This document shows positions 35,571 through 43,973 of a stretch of DNA of 64,000 nucleotides, piece by piece. Source of the DNA: Propionispira arboris (lineage in GTDB: Bacteria; Bacillota; Negativicutes; Selenomonadales; Selenomonadaceae); contig NZ_FNZK01000002.1 of the NCBI RefSeq assembly GCF_900109225.1, positions 186,001 through 250,000 on the forward strand. The letters run 5' to 3'. Position 1 is the stretch's first letter. Each line of letters begins with the position of its first letter. Under the pieces are notes generated by a model. That model worked only from the letters and a program-made list of their open reading frames with translations. It ran no database searches and had not been told where the DNA came from. Position numbers and translations under genes: made by a program.

Positions 35571-36112
35571 ATGGCATTAACCAGGCCCGCTTATCGGCAG
35601 AGAATCGTAGACGATTCAACCCGATTGTTACTGGTGAAGTGGATTTGCGCCATTTGATTGATTTAACGGTTCGGGGCGGCTGGCCTGGAAGTTTAAATTT
35701 AAAAGTACCTGTTTCGACAGAGCTGGCAAAATCTTATCTTGATACAGTGGTTTATGAAGATATGTATAAAGTGGATGGCATCAAAAGAGATTATAAAAAA
35801 GCGATTTTATTGCTACGATCTTTGGCACGTAATGAATGTACAATTGCGGGTAATGCGAAACTAGTCAAGGATATACAAGAATATGATGGTGAATCCATAG
35901 ACAGAAATACCGTGAGTAATTATTTGGAGATATTCCAGCGACTTTTTATTTTAGAGGACCAGCCCGCATTCAGTCCAAATCTTCGTTCATCCATTCGGGT
36001 TTTTATTTGAGACTTTATGCGAGCGTGATTTGCGTATTTACGCGGAGACGAATAGTAAACAGAAATTGAATTTCGTGAAAATTTTAGAAGCATGCTTGAA
36101 TTGTGACACTTA
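35571..36112 (+). pseudogene. Decayed ATP-binding protein with DUF4143 domain
   Basis: An ATG at 35571 opens ALTRPAYRQRIVDD, like the start of DUF4143 AAA proteins, but the ATPase domain with Walker motifs is deleted. The middle resumes at TGEVDLRHLIDLTVRGGWPG (about 35630) and runs to EDQPAFSPNLRSSIRV. After a frameshift near 36000 the homologous GFLFETLCERDLRIYAET continues to a TAA near 36112. At least two deletions and a frameshift make it a clear pseudogene. The longest open piece is 35639-36010. Confidence 0.85.
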
Positions 36113-36125
36113 ATACGAAAAAAAT

Positions 36126-36260
36126 GACAAATGGGTGAAATCTATTGGAATAAAGAAAACATACTGTATTGTAGGTTTTTATAAGGCAATTGAACGGCTG
36201 GATAATATGGTTCCAGTCGTTTATTTTGCGTTGTGAGAAATGTAAATATTTAGAAGATGC
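36126..36260 (+). repeat. Diverged copy (G) of the dispersed tRNA-like repeat, 3' part
   Basis: Contains AAATCTATTGGAATAAAG, the hairpin arms around AATTGAACGGCTGG and TTCCAGTCGT, and the tail TTGCGTTGTGAGAAATG. Less similar to the other copies than they are to each other. Confidence 0.7.
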
Positions 36261-36616
36261 CAACAAACAAATGTATGCAATGCTGCTCTGTTGTAAGAAT
36301 TTACGGGCAATTGTCGCTGAATTGCAGAATGCATCAAATGATAGCACTTGTTTTGCAGTAAATTGGAATATTTGAAGCATTGCTCAATCGACAACTCCCC
36401 GTATTTTTAACTGAAATTACGAAAGTAAATTATTCAGATAATTCCATATTATTAAAAAATTGAGAATAAAGAAGAAAATAGAACAAAATCATAGAATAAT
36501 AAATAAAATCCGAAATATTCATCTATTTTTGAAGATTGTGATAATATACTTTTTTTGTTATTATTTGACCAAAAGAGTATGTTAATCGATTGCGTAAGTA
36601 AGGGAGCTGTAGCATA
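36261..36616 (+). promoter_or_regulatory. Upstream region and operator 1 of the LacI regulator gene
   Basis: Mostly featureless AT-rich DNA. TGTTAATCGATTGCGTAA at 36580-36597 is the first of three copies of a LacI-type operator; the other two are at 37637 and 37727. It lies 20 bases before the regulator start, fitting autoregulation. A -10-like TATACT lies at about 36545-36550. Confidence 0.65.
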
Positions 36617-37621
36617 GTGGAAAAAAAAGATCATGTAACAATTTCTGATGTAGCAAAACGTGTGGGTGTTTCAACGACTACAATTTCTCGTTACTTAAAT
36701 GGAAAATATGGATTCATGTCAGAGGATTCACGAGCTAGGATTGCATCGGCAATTGAGGAAGTTGGGTATCGTCCAAGTGGATTGGCTCGAGCTCTTAAGT
36801 TTCAAAAAAGCCGCACTTTGGGCTTGATTGTGGCTGATATTACAAATCCCTTTTCAGCAATTTTAGTTAAGGGTGTTAATGACAGATGTCAAGAATTGGG
36901 CTATAGCTTAAATATTGCAAATACCGATGAAGATCCTGAAAGAGAAAAAGCATATGTGCAATCTATGATTGATCAGAGAGTAGAAGGCTTAATTATACAT
37001 AATACCGGGGAGAATAATTTGTTTTTTCAAAAAATTGCGACAGAACAAATGCCGATTGTGTTAGCAGAACGACCTATTGGGCAACCTCCAATATTAGATA
37101 CTATCAAGACAAATGATATGGAAGCTATTCATAAAGTGATGAAATATATAAAAAAACATGGTTATGAACGAATAGGATTTTTTACGGAACCGCTCAAAAA
37201 TATTGAAACACGAATTCAACGTAGTGCAGCTTATCATAATGTTTATCCAGAATTGTTTAATAGTGAAGCAGAGGAGTATGTGCTGACTTCGCATGAACCT
37301 GAATTTGTGCAACGTATGTTGCAGTCGTTTTTAGAAAATTCAGGGCGAAAAAGCATTTTAACAGGGAATGGTGTTGTGACCTTGAATTTACTTAAAGCAA
37401 TTAAGGCTATGGGCCTTTCCTATCCGGATGATCTGGGTATATGTAGTTTTGATGATTGGGAATGGATGGAATTGGCTGATGTTACGGCAATTACACAACC
37501 ATCATATGAAATTAGTATAGAATGCGTGAATCGTTTGATTGAACTGATTGATAACAAAGGTAAGGGAGTGCCGAAAATAAGAGAAATTCCTTGTAAAATG
37601 GTAGTTCGCAATTCAATTTAA
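36617..37621 (+). CDS. LacI-family transcriptional regulator, KdgR-like
   Basis: A 334-residue repressor. The N-terminal helix-turn-helix ISDVAKRVGVSTTTISRYLN and hinge GYRPSGLARAL are typical LacI; the sugar-binding domain includes GLIVADITNPFSAILVKGV, close to KdgR-type members. GTG is the start with GGGAG upstream. Three operator-like sequences with the core GCAATCGATTAA lie before this gene and before the operon downstream, making it the probable local repressor. The inducer is probably a sugar acid or its phosphate. Confidence 0.9.
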   Translation: MEKKDHVTISDVAKRVGVSTTTISRYLNGKYGFMSEDSRARIASAIEEVGYRPSGLARALKFQKSRTLGLIVADITNPFSAILVKGVNDRCQELGYSLNIANTDEDPEREKAYVQSMIDQRVEGLIIHNTGENNLFFQKIATEQMPIVLAERPIGQPPILDTIKTNDMEAIHKVMKYIKKHGYERIGFFTEPLKNIETRIQRSAAYHNVYPELFNSEAEEYVLTSHEPEFVQRMLQSFLENSGRKSILTGNGVVTLNLLKAIKAMGLSYPDDLGICSFDDWEWMELADVTAITQPSYEISIECVNRLIELIDNKGKGVPKIREIPCKMVVRNSI

Positions 37622-37636
37622 AATTATTTTATGTTT

Positions 37637-37653
37637 TTAGCAATCGATTAACA
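37637..37653. promoter_or_regulatory. LacI-type operator 2
   Basis: TTAGCAATCGATTAACA, identical to the copy at 37727-37743, directly downstream of the regulator stop codon. Confidence 0.75.
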
Positions 37654-37726
37654 CAAACAATCATAAAAAATGAAACAATATGAGGTGTGGTGCGGATAAA
37701 TCGTCGCCACATTCTATTTTATAGTT

Positions 37727-37743
37727 TTAGCAATCGATTAACA
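37727..37743. promoter_or_regulatory. LacI-type operator 3
   Basis: TTAGCAATCGATTAACA, 27 bases before the first structural gene start. Ninety bases (about 8.6 helical turns) separate it from operator 2, a spacing compatible with looping. Confidence 0.75.
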
Positions 37744-37770
37744 TAGAATTTTAAGAAGGATGTGAGGAAA

Positions 37771-38493
37771 ATGGTTAAAGTGATATTACCAACGCTAGTT
37801 TTTTCGACTCCAATTGCAGTAGAAAAAGAAATAAATGAAATTAAGTCGTATGGAGCTGATGGAATTGAAATTAGACGCGAACGACTTATACCGACACAAG
37901 AATTATTGCAAACAATGAAAACCTATATTGATAAGGTAGACTTATCTCCAGTTATTTATTCAGTGCCAGAGGATCTTTGGATGGCAGATGGTAGATTAAA
38001 TGATAAATTTGCTACTTTTTGTCGCGAAGCAGCATGGGTATCAGCAAGTTATATAAAATTTTCTTTGGGAAACTTTTCGCTAGAAAAAGCTTGTTCTGAA
38101 TCTGTATTGAAACAAAATCTGCAAAAAATTCCGGGAAAGCTTTTAGTAGAAAATAATCAAACAAAAGAGGGAGGGAGTTTAGCTGGTTTCGTAAGATTTT
38201 TTAAATGGAACAAAACCTTACCTGTTTCCATGACTTTTGATACAGGTAATTGGATAACGGTTAAGGAAGATGCCGAGCTGGCTTATGAAATTTTACGGGA
38301 GCATATTGAATATATGCATATAAAAGACACTATTTGGCGAGGCAAGTATGAAAGCATTCCTGTAAAAATAGATAGTCCTTGGTTTATAAGGGCTGCACAA
38401 CATCAGATGGCGGCAGTAGAATTTCCATTCTCTGCACCAGCTGATGAAGGTCCTAAGTGGGTACAATGTATAAAAGGGAGTGGTATGAAATGA
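37771..38493 (+). CDS. TIM-barrel sugar phosphate isomerase/epimerase-like protein
   Basis: A 240-residue protein of the xylose-isomerase-like barrel type. Four probable metal ligands stand at the usual strand ends: Glu in LLVENNQT, Asp in MTFDTGNW, His in YMHIKDT and Glu in AAVEFPF. It would isomerise or epimerise a sugar or sugar acid before phosphorylation by the next gene, whose start overlaps this stop (ATGA). An upstream GTG at 37762 is too near AAGGA to be used. The substrate is unknown. Confidence 0.75.
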   Translation: MVKVILPTLVFSTPIAVEKEINEIKSYGADGIEIRRERLIPTQELLQTMKTYIDKVDLSPVIYSVPEDLWMADGRLNDKFATFCREAAWVSASYIKFSLGNFSLEKACSESVLKQNLQKIPGKLLVENNQTKEGGSLAGFVRFFKWNKTLPVSMTFDTGNWITVKEDAELAYEILREHIEYMHIKDTIWRGKYESIPVKIDSPWFIRAAQHQMAAVEFPFSAPADEGPKWVQCIKGSGMK

Positions 38494-39443
38494 AAAAGTT
38501 TATTACATTTGGCGAGGCAATGGTTATGTTTGTTGCGCAGCAAGAAGGTGAGTTAGCACAACAACAAGATTTTAAAAAATTTATGGCAGGTGCGGAAACA
38601 AACGTAGCAATTGGTATGGCACGTTTAGGTTATAACAGTACCTTTATCAGTCGTGTTGGTAAAGACTCTTTTGGAAAATTTATTGTACAAGATCTTGAGC
38701 GAGAAGGAGTCAATACGGATCAGGTTGTTTTTGATGATGTATGGCCAACCGGATATCAAGTAAAATCGAAAGTGAGTACAGGTGATCCACAAATCGAATA
38801 TTATCGAAAATTTACACCATTTCGTCAAATTTCCAAAGATCAAATGAATACGGATTGGTTGAGTCAAGCCGATCATCTCCATACAACAGGAATTCCATTA
38901 GCACTTTCGGTATCAACTTATGAATATGGAATAGAAATAATGAGAAAAGCAAGGGAAAATCAGCTAACAATTAGTTTTGATCCCAATTTACGACCAACGC
39001 TGTGGAGCTCTACAATTAAAATGCGTCAATTTATTAATGAAGCAGCTGGCTTAGCGGATTGGATTTTACCGGGACTATCTGAAGGACAATATCTGACAGG
39101 TTTAGAAAAACCACGTGAAATAGCTGATTTTTATTTAAATAAGGGAGTAAAACTTGTTGTAATTAAGCTTGGGAAGGAAGGTGCTTACTATTGTGACTCT
39201 GGAGAAAATGAAGGAATGATAAAAGGAATTCAAGCAGTAAAGGTTATTGATAGCGTTGGAGCTGGTGATGGATTTGCAGTTGGAATAATTAGTGGATTAT
39301 TAGAAGGATTGACATTAAAAAAGTCTGTCGAACGAGGAAATGCAATCGGCGCATTAGCTATAAAATCGCAAGGGGATCATGATGGATTGCCTAATAGAGA
39401 GGTATTAAATAACTATATAAAAGAAAATTATCATAGACAGTAA
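38490..39443 (+). CDS. kdgK: PfkB-family sugar kinase, 2-keto-3-deoxygluconate kinase-like
   Basis: A 317-residue ribokinase-family kinase. It starts MKKFITFGEAMVMF, has GAETNVAIGMARLG for substrate binding and the catalytic GAGDGFAVG with the base aspartate. The overall pattern is closest to KdgK. ATG 38490 overlaps the previous stop and has GGGAGTGG upstream; the frame start at 38457 is rejected. It would phosphorylate the sugar acid brought in by the MFS transporter downstream. KDG specificity is not certain, as no KDPG aldolase gene lies in this cluster. Confidence 0.85.
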   Translation: MKKFITFGEAMVMFVAQQEGELAQQQDFKKFMAGAETNVAIGMARLGYNSTFISRVGKDSFGKFIVQDLEREGVNTDQVVFDDVWPTGYQVKSKVSTGDPQIEYYRKFTPFRQISKDQMNTDWLSQADHLHTTGIPLALSVSTYEYGIEIMRKARENQLTISFDPNLRPTLWSSTIKMRQFINEAAGLADWILPGLSEGQYLTGLEKPREIADFYLNKGVKLVVIKLGKEGAYYCDSGENEGMIKGIQAVKVIDSVGAGDGFAVGIISGLLEGLTLKKSVERGNAIGALAIKSQGDHDGLPNREVLNNYIKENYHRQ

Positions 39444-39506
39444 TAGAAAATGAGTTTTGTAAACCAAGTCATTTGTTTGCAAAATTGTGATGAGGAGAGA
39501 ACAGAA

Positions 39507-40769
39507 ATGGAAAAAACTCTGAGTATCAAAAGATGGTATCGTTTAATGCCAATTGTTTTTATCACGTATAGTCTGGCTTATCTTGATAGGGCAAATTTTA
39601 GCTTTGGTGCAGCGAGTAATATGGCACATGAATTAGCAATTACTCCCGCCGTTTCTTCTTTATTGGGAGCACTTTTTTTCTTGGGATATTTTTTCTTCCA
39701 GGTTCCAGGCGCAGCTTATGCGGAAAAGAAAAGTGCAAAAAAACTTGTGTTTTGGTCTCTTTTGCTTTGGGGCGGCTTTGCAGCATCAACGGGGGTGTTA
39801 TCGGATCCGTACCAACTAATGATAGTACGTTTTATGCTGGGAGTAGTAGAAAGCGTTGTTATGCCAGCAATGTTAGTATTTCTTTGTCATTGGTTTACAA
39901 AAGGTGAACGTTCTAAAGCAAATACAATTTTGATCCTTGGCAATCCAGTTACAGTTCTTTGGATGTCTATTGTTTCTGGTTATTTACTTGATATTTGTGG
40001 TTGGCGGATGATGTTTATTTTAGAAGGAATACCACCACTCATATGGGCATTTTTTTGGAATAAAATGGTCAATAATCATCCACATGAAGCAACCTGGCTG
40101 GATAAACAGGAACAGATGGATTTGGAACTGGCACTTCAGGCAGAACAAAAGGGTATTAAGCCAATAAAAAACTATGCAGAAGCATTTAAAAATAAAAAAG
40201 TAATTCTTTTATGTGTACAATATTTTTTATGGAGTATTGGTGTATATGGGTTCATGATGTGGCTGCCGTCTATTTTGAAATCAGCACCGAATATGACAAT
40301 GGTGTTAACCGGATGGTTGAGTTCTGTACCTTATTTATTGGCCATTATTGGCATGATATTAGCTTCATATTTTTCAGATAAGTTTTTGAATCGACGCGAT
40401 TTTGTATGGCCGTTTCTTTTTCTGGGAGCCATTTGTTTTTATGCATCTTATCTTGTGGGTACGCAAAATTTTATGCTTTCATATATCTTGTTGGTTCTTG
40501 CAGGAGGAATGATGTATGCACCTTATGGACCGTTTTTTGCCATTATTCCAGAACTTTTACCATCTAATGTGGCCGGTGGAGCGATGGCTTTAATTAATAG
40601 CTTTGGAGCTTTAGGTAGTTTTACGGGTGCCTACGTGGTAGGCCTGCTTAATAGTTATACTGGCGGCTATGGAGTGTCATATATGTTGATGGCAATATCT
40701 CTTTTGTTAGCGGCTGGAATTACTTATTATGTTTGTACTGTGAAGAAGTCTGAGGGGGAAGTTCAGTGA
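39507..40769 (+). CDS. MFS transporter, anion:cation symporter family (sugar-acid type)
   Basis: A 420-residue protein with twelve predicted membrane segments. The start IKRWYRLMPIVFITYSLAYL followed by DRANFSFGAA is the signature of the ACS family that takes up hexuronates, galactonate, tartrate and similar acids. GAGGAGAG lies before ATG 39507. It is the only transporter in the LacI-controlled operon. Its stop overlaps the next start (TGATG). Confidence 0.9.
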   Translation: MEKTLSIKRWYRLMPIVFITYSLAYLDRANFSFGAASNMAHELAITPAVSSLLGALFFLGYFFFQVPGAAYAEKKSAKKLVFWSLLLWGGFAASTGVLSDPYQLMIVRFMLGVVESVVMPAMLVFLCHWFTKGERSKANTILILGNPVTVLWMSIVSGYLLDICGWRMMFILEGIPPLIWAFFWNKMVNNHPHEATWLDKQEQMDLELALQAEQKGIKPIKNYAEAFKNKKVILLCVQYFLWSIGVYGFMMWLPSILKSAPNMTMVLTGWLSSVPYLLAIIGMILASYFSDKFLNRRDFVWPFLFLGAICFYASYLVGTQNFMLSYILLVLAGGMMYAPYGPFFAIIPELLPSNVAGGAMALINSFGALGSFTGAYVVGLLNSYTGGYGVSYMLMAISLLLAAGITYYVCTVKKSEGEVQ

Positions 40770-41407
40770 TGGATAAATATTTTATACAATTGGCGTTAGA
40801 TCGAATGAATATAGAAGAGGCTATTCGGCTGACTCAGAAAGTAGAAGAAAATGTGGGATGGATTGAAATTGGTACATCTTTGATAAAAGAATTTGGCATG
40901 AAAAGTGTACGGAGTTTTCGCAATGCCTTTCCTGAAAAAATGTTGCTTGCCGATATGAAAATTATTGACAATGCACGCTATGAATGCGACCTTGCCTTTA
41001 CAGCTGGAGCAAATGTTGTAACTGTTATGGGTTGTGGTCCGCTGATTACAGTGCAGCTTGTGGCGGAGACAGCAAGAAACGCGAATCAAAATTTTATGAT
41101 AGATTTATTGAATACGACAGAAAAACAACAAATACTTTTACGGGATACGTTTCCAGATGCAATCTTTTGTTTGCATACAAGCAAGGATCAGCAAGAAAGA
41201 ACTGGTGATACATTTCGTTCAAACGACATTGGCTGGAATGGTCGTCGAATTGCGGTAGCAGGTGGATTAAATGAAGAAACTTTGCCACCGATCATTGTAC
41301 AGTTACGACCAGAGATATTTATTATTGGAAGCAGCATTACAAAAGCAACTAATCCAGTTGCAGCGATTCGTACTTATCAGCAGATTATAAAAGATAATCA
41401 ATTTTAA
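40769..41407 (+). CDS. OMPDC-superfamily decarboxylase (3-keto-L-gulonate-6-phosphate decarboxylase / hexulose-6-phosphate synthase type)
   Basis: A 212-residue single-domain barrel. LALD (Asp11 region), WIEIGTSLI, the metal/acid motif LADMKIID (D-x-K-x-x-D complete) and IAVAGGLNEETL with IIGSSITKA are the markers of the KGPDC/HPS group. The enzyme either decarboxylates a 3-keto-hexonate-6-phosphate or joins formaldehyde to ribulose-5-phosphate. In a sugar-acid operon the decarboxylase role seems likelier, yet the next gene encodes the isomerase normally paired with HPS. Confidence 0.83.
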   Translation: MDKYFIQLALDRMNIEEAIRLTQKVEENVGWIEIGTSLIKEFGMKSVRSFRNAFPEKMLLADMKIIDNARYECDLAFTAGANVVTVMGCGPLITVQLVAETARNANQNFMIDLLNTTEKQQILLRDTFPDAIFCLHTSKDQQERTGDTFRSNDIGWNGRRIAVAGGLNEETLPPIIVQLRPEIFIIGSSITKATNPVAAIRTYQQIIKDNQF

Positions 41408-41428
41408 AATGAGGAGGAAATATTACAA

Positions 41429-41980
41429 ATGTCTATAATGGAAACGATTTTAAATGAAATTCATGGTGTTATCAAAGAAATAAATGAAACTGAAATAGAT
41501 CAAGCCGTTACAAAATTGTTAACTGCAAAACGAATTTTTGTGATTGGTGAAGGCAGAAGCGGTCTTATGGCAAAGGCATTCGCTATGCGACTCATGCATT
41601 TAGGTGCAGAAAGCTATGTCATTGGTGAAACGATTACACCAGCAATTCACAAAGAAGATATGTTGGTGGCGATTTCAGGGTCAGGCAGTACACATCATGT
41701 TGTTTGGACAGCCCAAAAGGCCAAGGAGGAAGGTGTTGTTGTACAAGTGATTAGTGCAACAAAAGAAGGAGAATTGGCTAAATTTGCTGATTCATTAATT
41801 TTTGTGCCAGCGGCAACAAAGTTTCGGCATAAAGGAGAAGCATCAAGTATGCAGCCTTTAGGTTCTTTATTTGATCAGAGTGCTCATATTATATTTGATG
41901 CATTATGTATGAAGTATGCTATTGAAAAACAGGTTAGTCAATCTGAATCTTTTAAAATGCATAGTAATTTGGAATCTTAA
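41429..41980 (+). CDS. hxlB: 6-phospho-3-hexuloisomerase (SIS domain)
   Basis: A 183-residue SIS-domain protein. FVIGEGRSGLMAKAFAMRLM, the AISGSGSTHHV phosphate loop and the C-terminal PLGSLFDQSAHIIFDALC are characteristic of HxlB/PHI, which converts arabino-3-hexulose-6-phosphate to fructose-6-phosphate. AGGAGG precedes the ATG. It is the last gene of the operon. With the preceding decarboxylase-like enzyme it could form a formaldehyde-fixing ribulose monophosphate pair or a ketose-phosphate route from a sugar acid. Confidence 0.88.
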   Translation: MSIMETILNEIHGVIKEINETEIDQAVTKLLTAKRIFVIGEGRSGLMAKAFAMRLMHLGAESYVIGETITPAIHKEDMLVAISGSGSTHHVVWTAQKAKEEGVVVQVISATKEGELAKFADSLIFVPAATKFRHKGEASSMQPLGSLFDQSAHIIFDALCMKYAIEKQVSQSESFKMHSNLES

Positions 41981-42044
41981 TATGTCAGCAATGATAAGTT
42001 TTAAACTTAAATAATGGGAAGTCTCATAAATGGAACTAAATAAA

Positions 42045-42198
42045 TTTCGCATTTATGGAAAACTAAAAAACTGCATATTGTTGAATACCCCCTTTGGATA
42101 AACAGTAGTTAATAAAACTGTCTATCCAAAGGGGGTATCTTAATCTCTATCGTGCCTTAAGTTATTTGGGGAACGGAACAACATATAATTATTGAATA
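42045..42198 (+). repeat. Dispersed palindromic intergenic repeat, copy 2
   Basis: Matches 21871-22019 over about 150 bases. Its hairpin is the better preserved: ATACCCCCTTTGGATA (42085-42100) and TATCCAAAGGGGGTAT (42123-42138) are perfectly complementary. It lies after hxlB, as copy 1 lies after the phosphonate operon. Confidence 0.85.
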
Positions 42199-42221
42199 TA
42201 TTCTGAATATTTATGTGGAAA

Positions 42222-43043
42222 TCAAACATTTATCCTCTTCTTAATCCATGAAATGATATCTTTCATGATCTCATGTCTGGCTGGCTCATTCAAAATTTCA
42301 TGATACAGTTTCGCGTATATTTTTAGTTCTTTATCTGTTGAAGCAATATCACCGTAAAAATCACGCGAGTCCTTTTCCATTACTAATTGGTCATCGCAGC
42401 CATGAAGAATGAGCGTCGGAGCAACAAAAGAGTGGGTATTGTTCTTCAGCCATTGAACCCCGTTGTCAATTTCATAGAATAAACCAGCACTGATTTGAGT
42501 TAATACCAAGGGATCATTTTGATACGCAGCAACTACGGACGAGTCCGTACAAATCAAGTGTCCCAATTCGTTAGGCAAATAGTCTGTAACAGCAAGTCCT
42601 TGTGGAACACTACGGATTAGCCCCTTATTATCGTTGGTAAGTGCTCCCGAGAGAATAATACCGTCGGCCTTATTGGGATACTTGCTACCGAAACCAGCAG
42701 ATGCAAATCCCCCCAGACTATGCCCCAGAATAAACAAAGGAACTTGAGGATGTTCATTCCTCGCCATTTCAACAATAAACTTTACATCTTCAATTATTAC
42801 GGTGAAATTGCTAAAATAAGCCCTTTGTCCTTCCGATTTACCATGACCACGAAGATCAAAGCGATAAACCGCAAAATTATTCTCCGCAAATGTATTTGCT
42901 AATTCATCATAGCGCCCTAAATGTTCGGCTAACCCATGTACAATAACAACCGTAGCCTTTACTGTGGCAGGAATTAACGTAGAAGCATAAAGACTGGTAC
43001 CGTCAAATGATTTTACCATTTTCTCTGTTTTCACATAAATCAT
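42222..43043 (-). CDS. Alpha/beta hydrolase, lysophospholipase / monoacylglycerol lipase type
   Basis: A 273-residue serine hydrolase. VIVHGLAEHLGRYDELANTF, RFDLRGHGKSEGQR and the nucleophile elbow GHSLGG (Ser) are textbook for the monoacylglycerol lipase/PldB-like group; ILHGCDDQLV holds the acid and LYHEILNEP the histidine. GGAG precedes the ATG. It is divergent from a MarR regulator with a long palindrome between them, so it is probably controlled by it. It may act on lipids or on a lipophilic toxic ester. Confidence 0.88.
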   Translation of the reverse strand: MIYVKTEKMVKSFDGTSLYASTLIPATVKATVVIVHGLAEHLGRYDELANTFAENNFAVYRFDLRGHGKSEGQRAYFSNFTVIIEDVKFIVEMARNEHPQVPLFILGHSLGGFASAGFGSKYPNKADGIILSGALTNDNKGLIRSVPQGLAVTDYLPNELGHLICTDSSVVAAYQNDPLVLTQISAGLFYEIDNGVQWLKNNTHSFVAPTLILHGCDDQLVMEKDSRDFYGDIASTDKELKIYAKLYHEILNEPARHEIMKDIISWIKKRINV

Positions 43044-43067
43044 CTCCGTTTGAATTTTCAGATTTTT

Positions 43068-43110
43068 TATTTGACATTATTGTATCCTTGGGACACAATA
43101 ATGTCAAATA
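43068..43110. promoter_or_regulatory. Perfect palindrome between hydrolase and MarR genes (candidate MarR operator)
   Basis: TATTTGACATTATTGT (43068-43083) and ACAATAATGTCAAATA (43095-43110) are exact inverted repeats with an 11-base spacer, 25 bases upstream of the hydrolase start. Each arm contains a TTGACA-like -35. Confidence 0.7.
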
Positions 43111-43275
43111 CTATTTTCAAAATAATATTTTGTCAACCATAACGGGAGAAAGAGACAGCGTAATCCGAGAAGTGTATATATTGGCAAAAACAAAGTTTTT
43201 ATGCATTATTATTGCTTTATGCTATACTTAAACTTGACATTTAATTTGGTTTATTAAGGAGTTGTCTGATTAACT

Positions 43276-43761
43276 ATGGAGCTGGAATGGATGAATAAGC
43301 ACCGTCAACTTGTTGAAAAAATCATTAAATTTGGAAATGCTTATGCACACATTTATAATAAGCAAATGAATTATCATGCGGATATTGATTTTTCTGCCGC
43401 ACAAATTCAGGTAATGGAATATGTATTGGAAAACGAGGATCAGAACATGTCGGAAATTGCTAAGCGGTTAGGAATTACACGTAGTGCATTTTCAAAAAAT
43501 GTAACAAAATTAATGAATAAGGGGCTATTGGAAAAATTTCATTGTAATAACAATCAAAAGCAATTTTTTTTGAAAATAACGCCACGAGGAGAAATGGTTT
43601 ATAAAGAATACTCTAAATTTATATTCGAAAAAATTTTTAAAGAAATGTTTGCGTTAATAGATCAAATACCACAACAACATGAAGTAACGATGGCGAAAAT
43701 GTTGGATGTTTTTGCGGAAAAAATTATTCTCTTCGAAAATGAAGAAAATAAGAGAACTTAG
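43276..43761 (+). CDS. MarR-family transcriptional regulator
   Basis: A 161-residue winged-helix regulator. The recognition part reads NMSEIAKRLGITRSAFSKNV and TKLMNKGLLEKFHCNNNQKQ with the beta-wing following; helices at both ends form the dimer region. It is divergent from the lysophospholipase-like gene and probably represses it and itself via the palindrome between them. AAGGAG precedes the start. Confidence 0.88.
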   Translation: MELEWMNKHRQLVEKIIKFGNAYAHIYNKQMNYHADIDFSAAQIQVMEYVLENEDQNMSEIAKRLGITRSAFSKNVTKLMNKGLLEKFHCNNNQKQFFLKITPRGEMVYKEYSKFIFEKIFKEMFALIDQIPQQHEVTMAKMLDVFAEKIILFENEENKRT

Positions 43762-43775
43762 ACTCTGGTGCACCG

Positions 43776-43914
43776 TTTAGTGTAACCTATCCAATCTCTA
43801 TTGTGGAGTTCTTGACGATGGGCGCGTTTTCGGATTGCCAGAGAATGCAATAAACGTTCAGGGCGGCGGTGAGGTACACTTAAGTGTACCTCAAAATATA
43901 TAAGGGAAGTTTAT
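43776..43914 (+). pseudogene. Possible C-terminal gene fragment beside a 17-bp inverted-repeat end
   Basis: TTTAGTGTAACCTATCC (43776-43792) recurs inverted at 53687-53703. After it an open stretch of 40 codons encodes GVLDDGRVFGLPENAINVQG and then GGEVHLSVPQNI before a stop. It looks like the end of a real protein, but there is no start codon with a ribosome site and I do not know the family. GAGGTACACTTAAGTGTACC at 43871-43890 is the main part of a 22-bp palindrome inside it. Confidence 0.4.
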
Positions 43915-43973
43915 TTTTATATCGTGATGAATCATTCAGGATGAAGTATGTTTAATAAGGGAGTGCGTAAAAT

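Noticed and set aside
43871-43892. CRISPR or IS end from the palindrome GAGGTACACTTAAGTGTACC
   Set aside because: It occurs once, has no spacer array and no transposase near it; the codons run through it in an apparent protein fragment.
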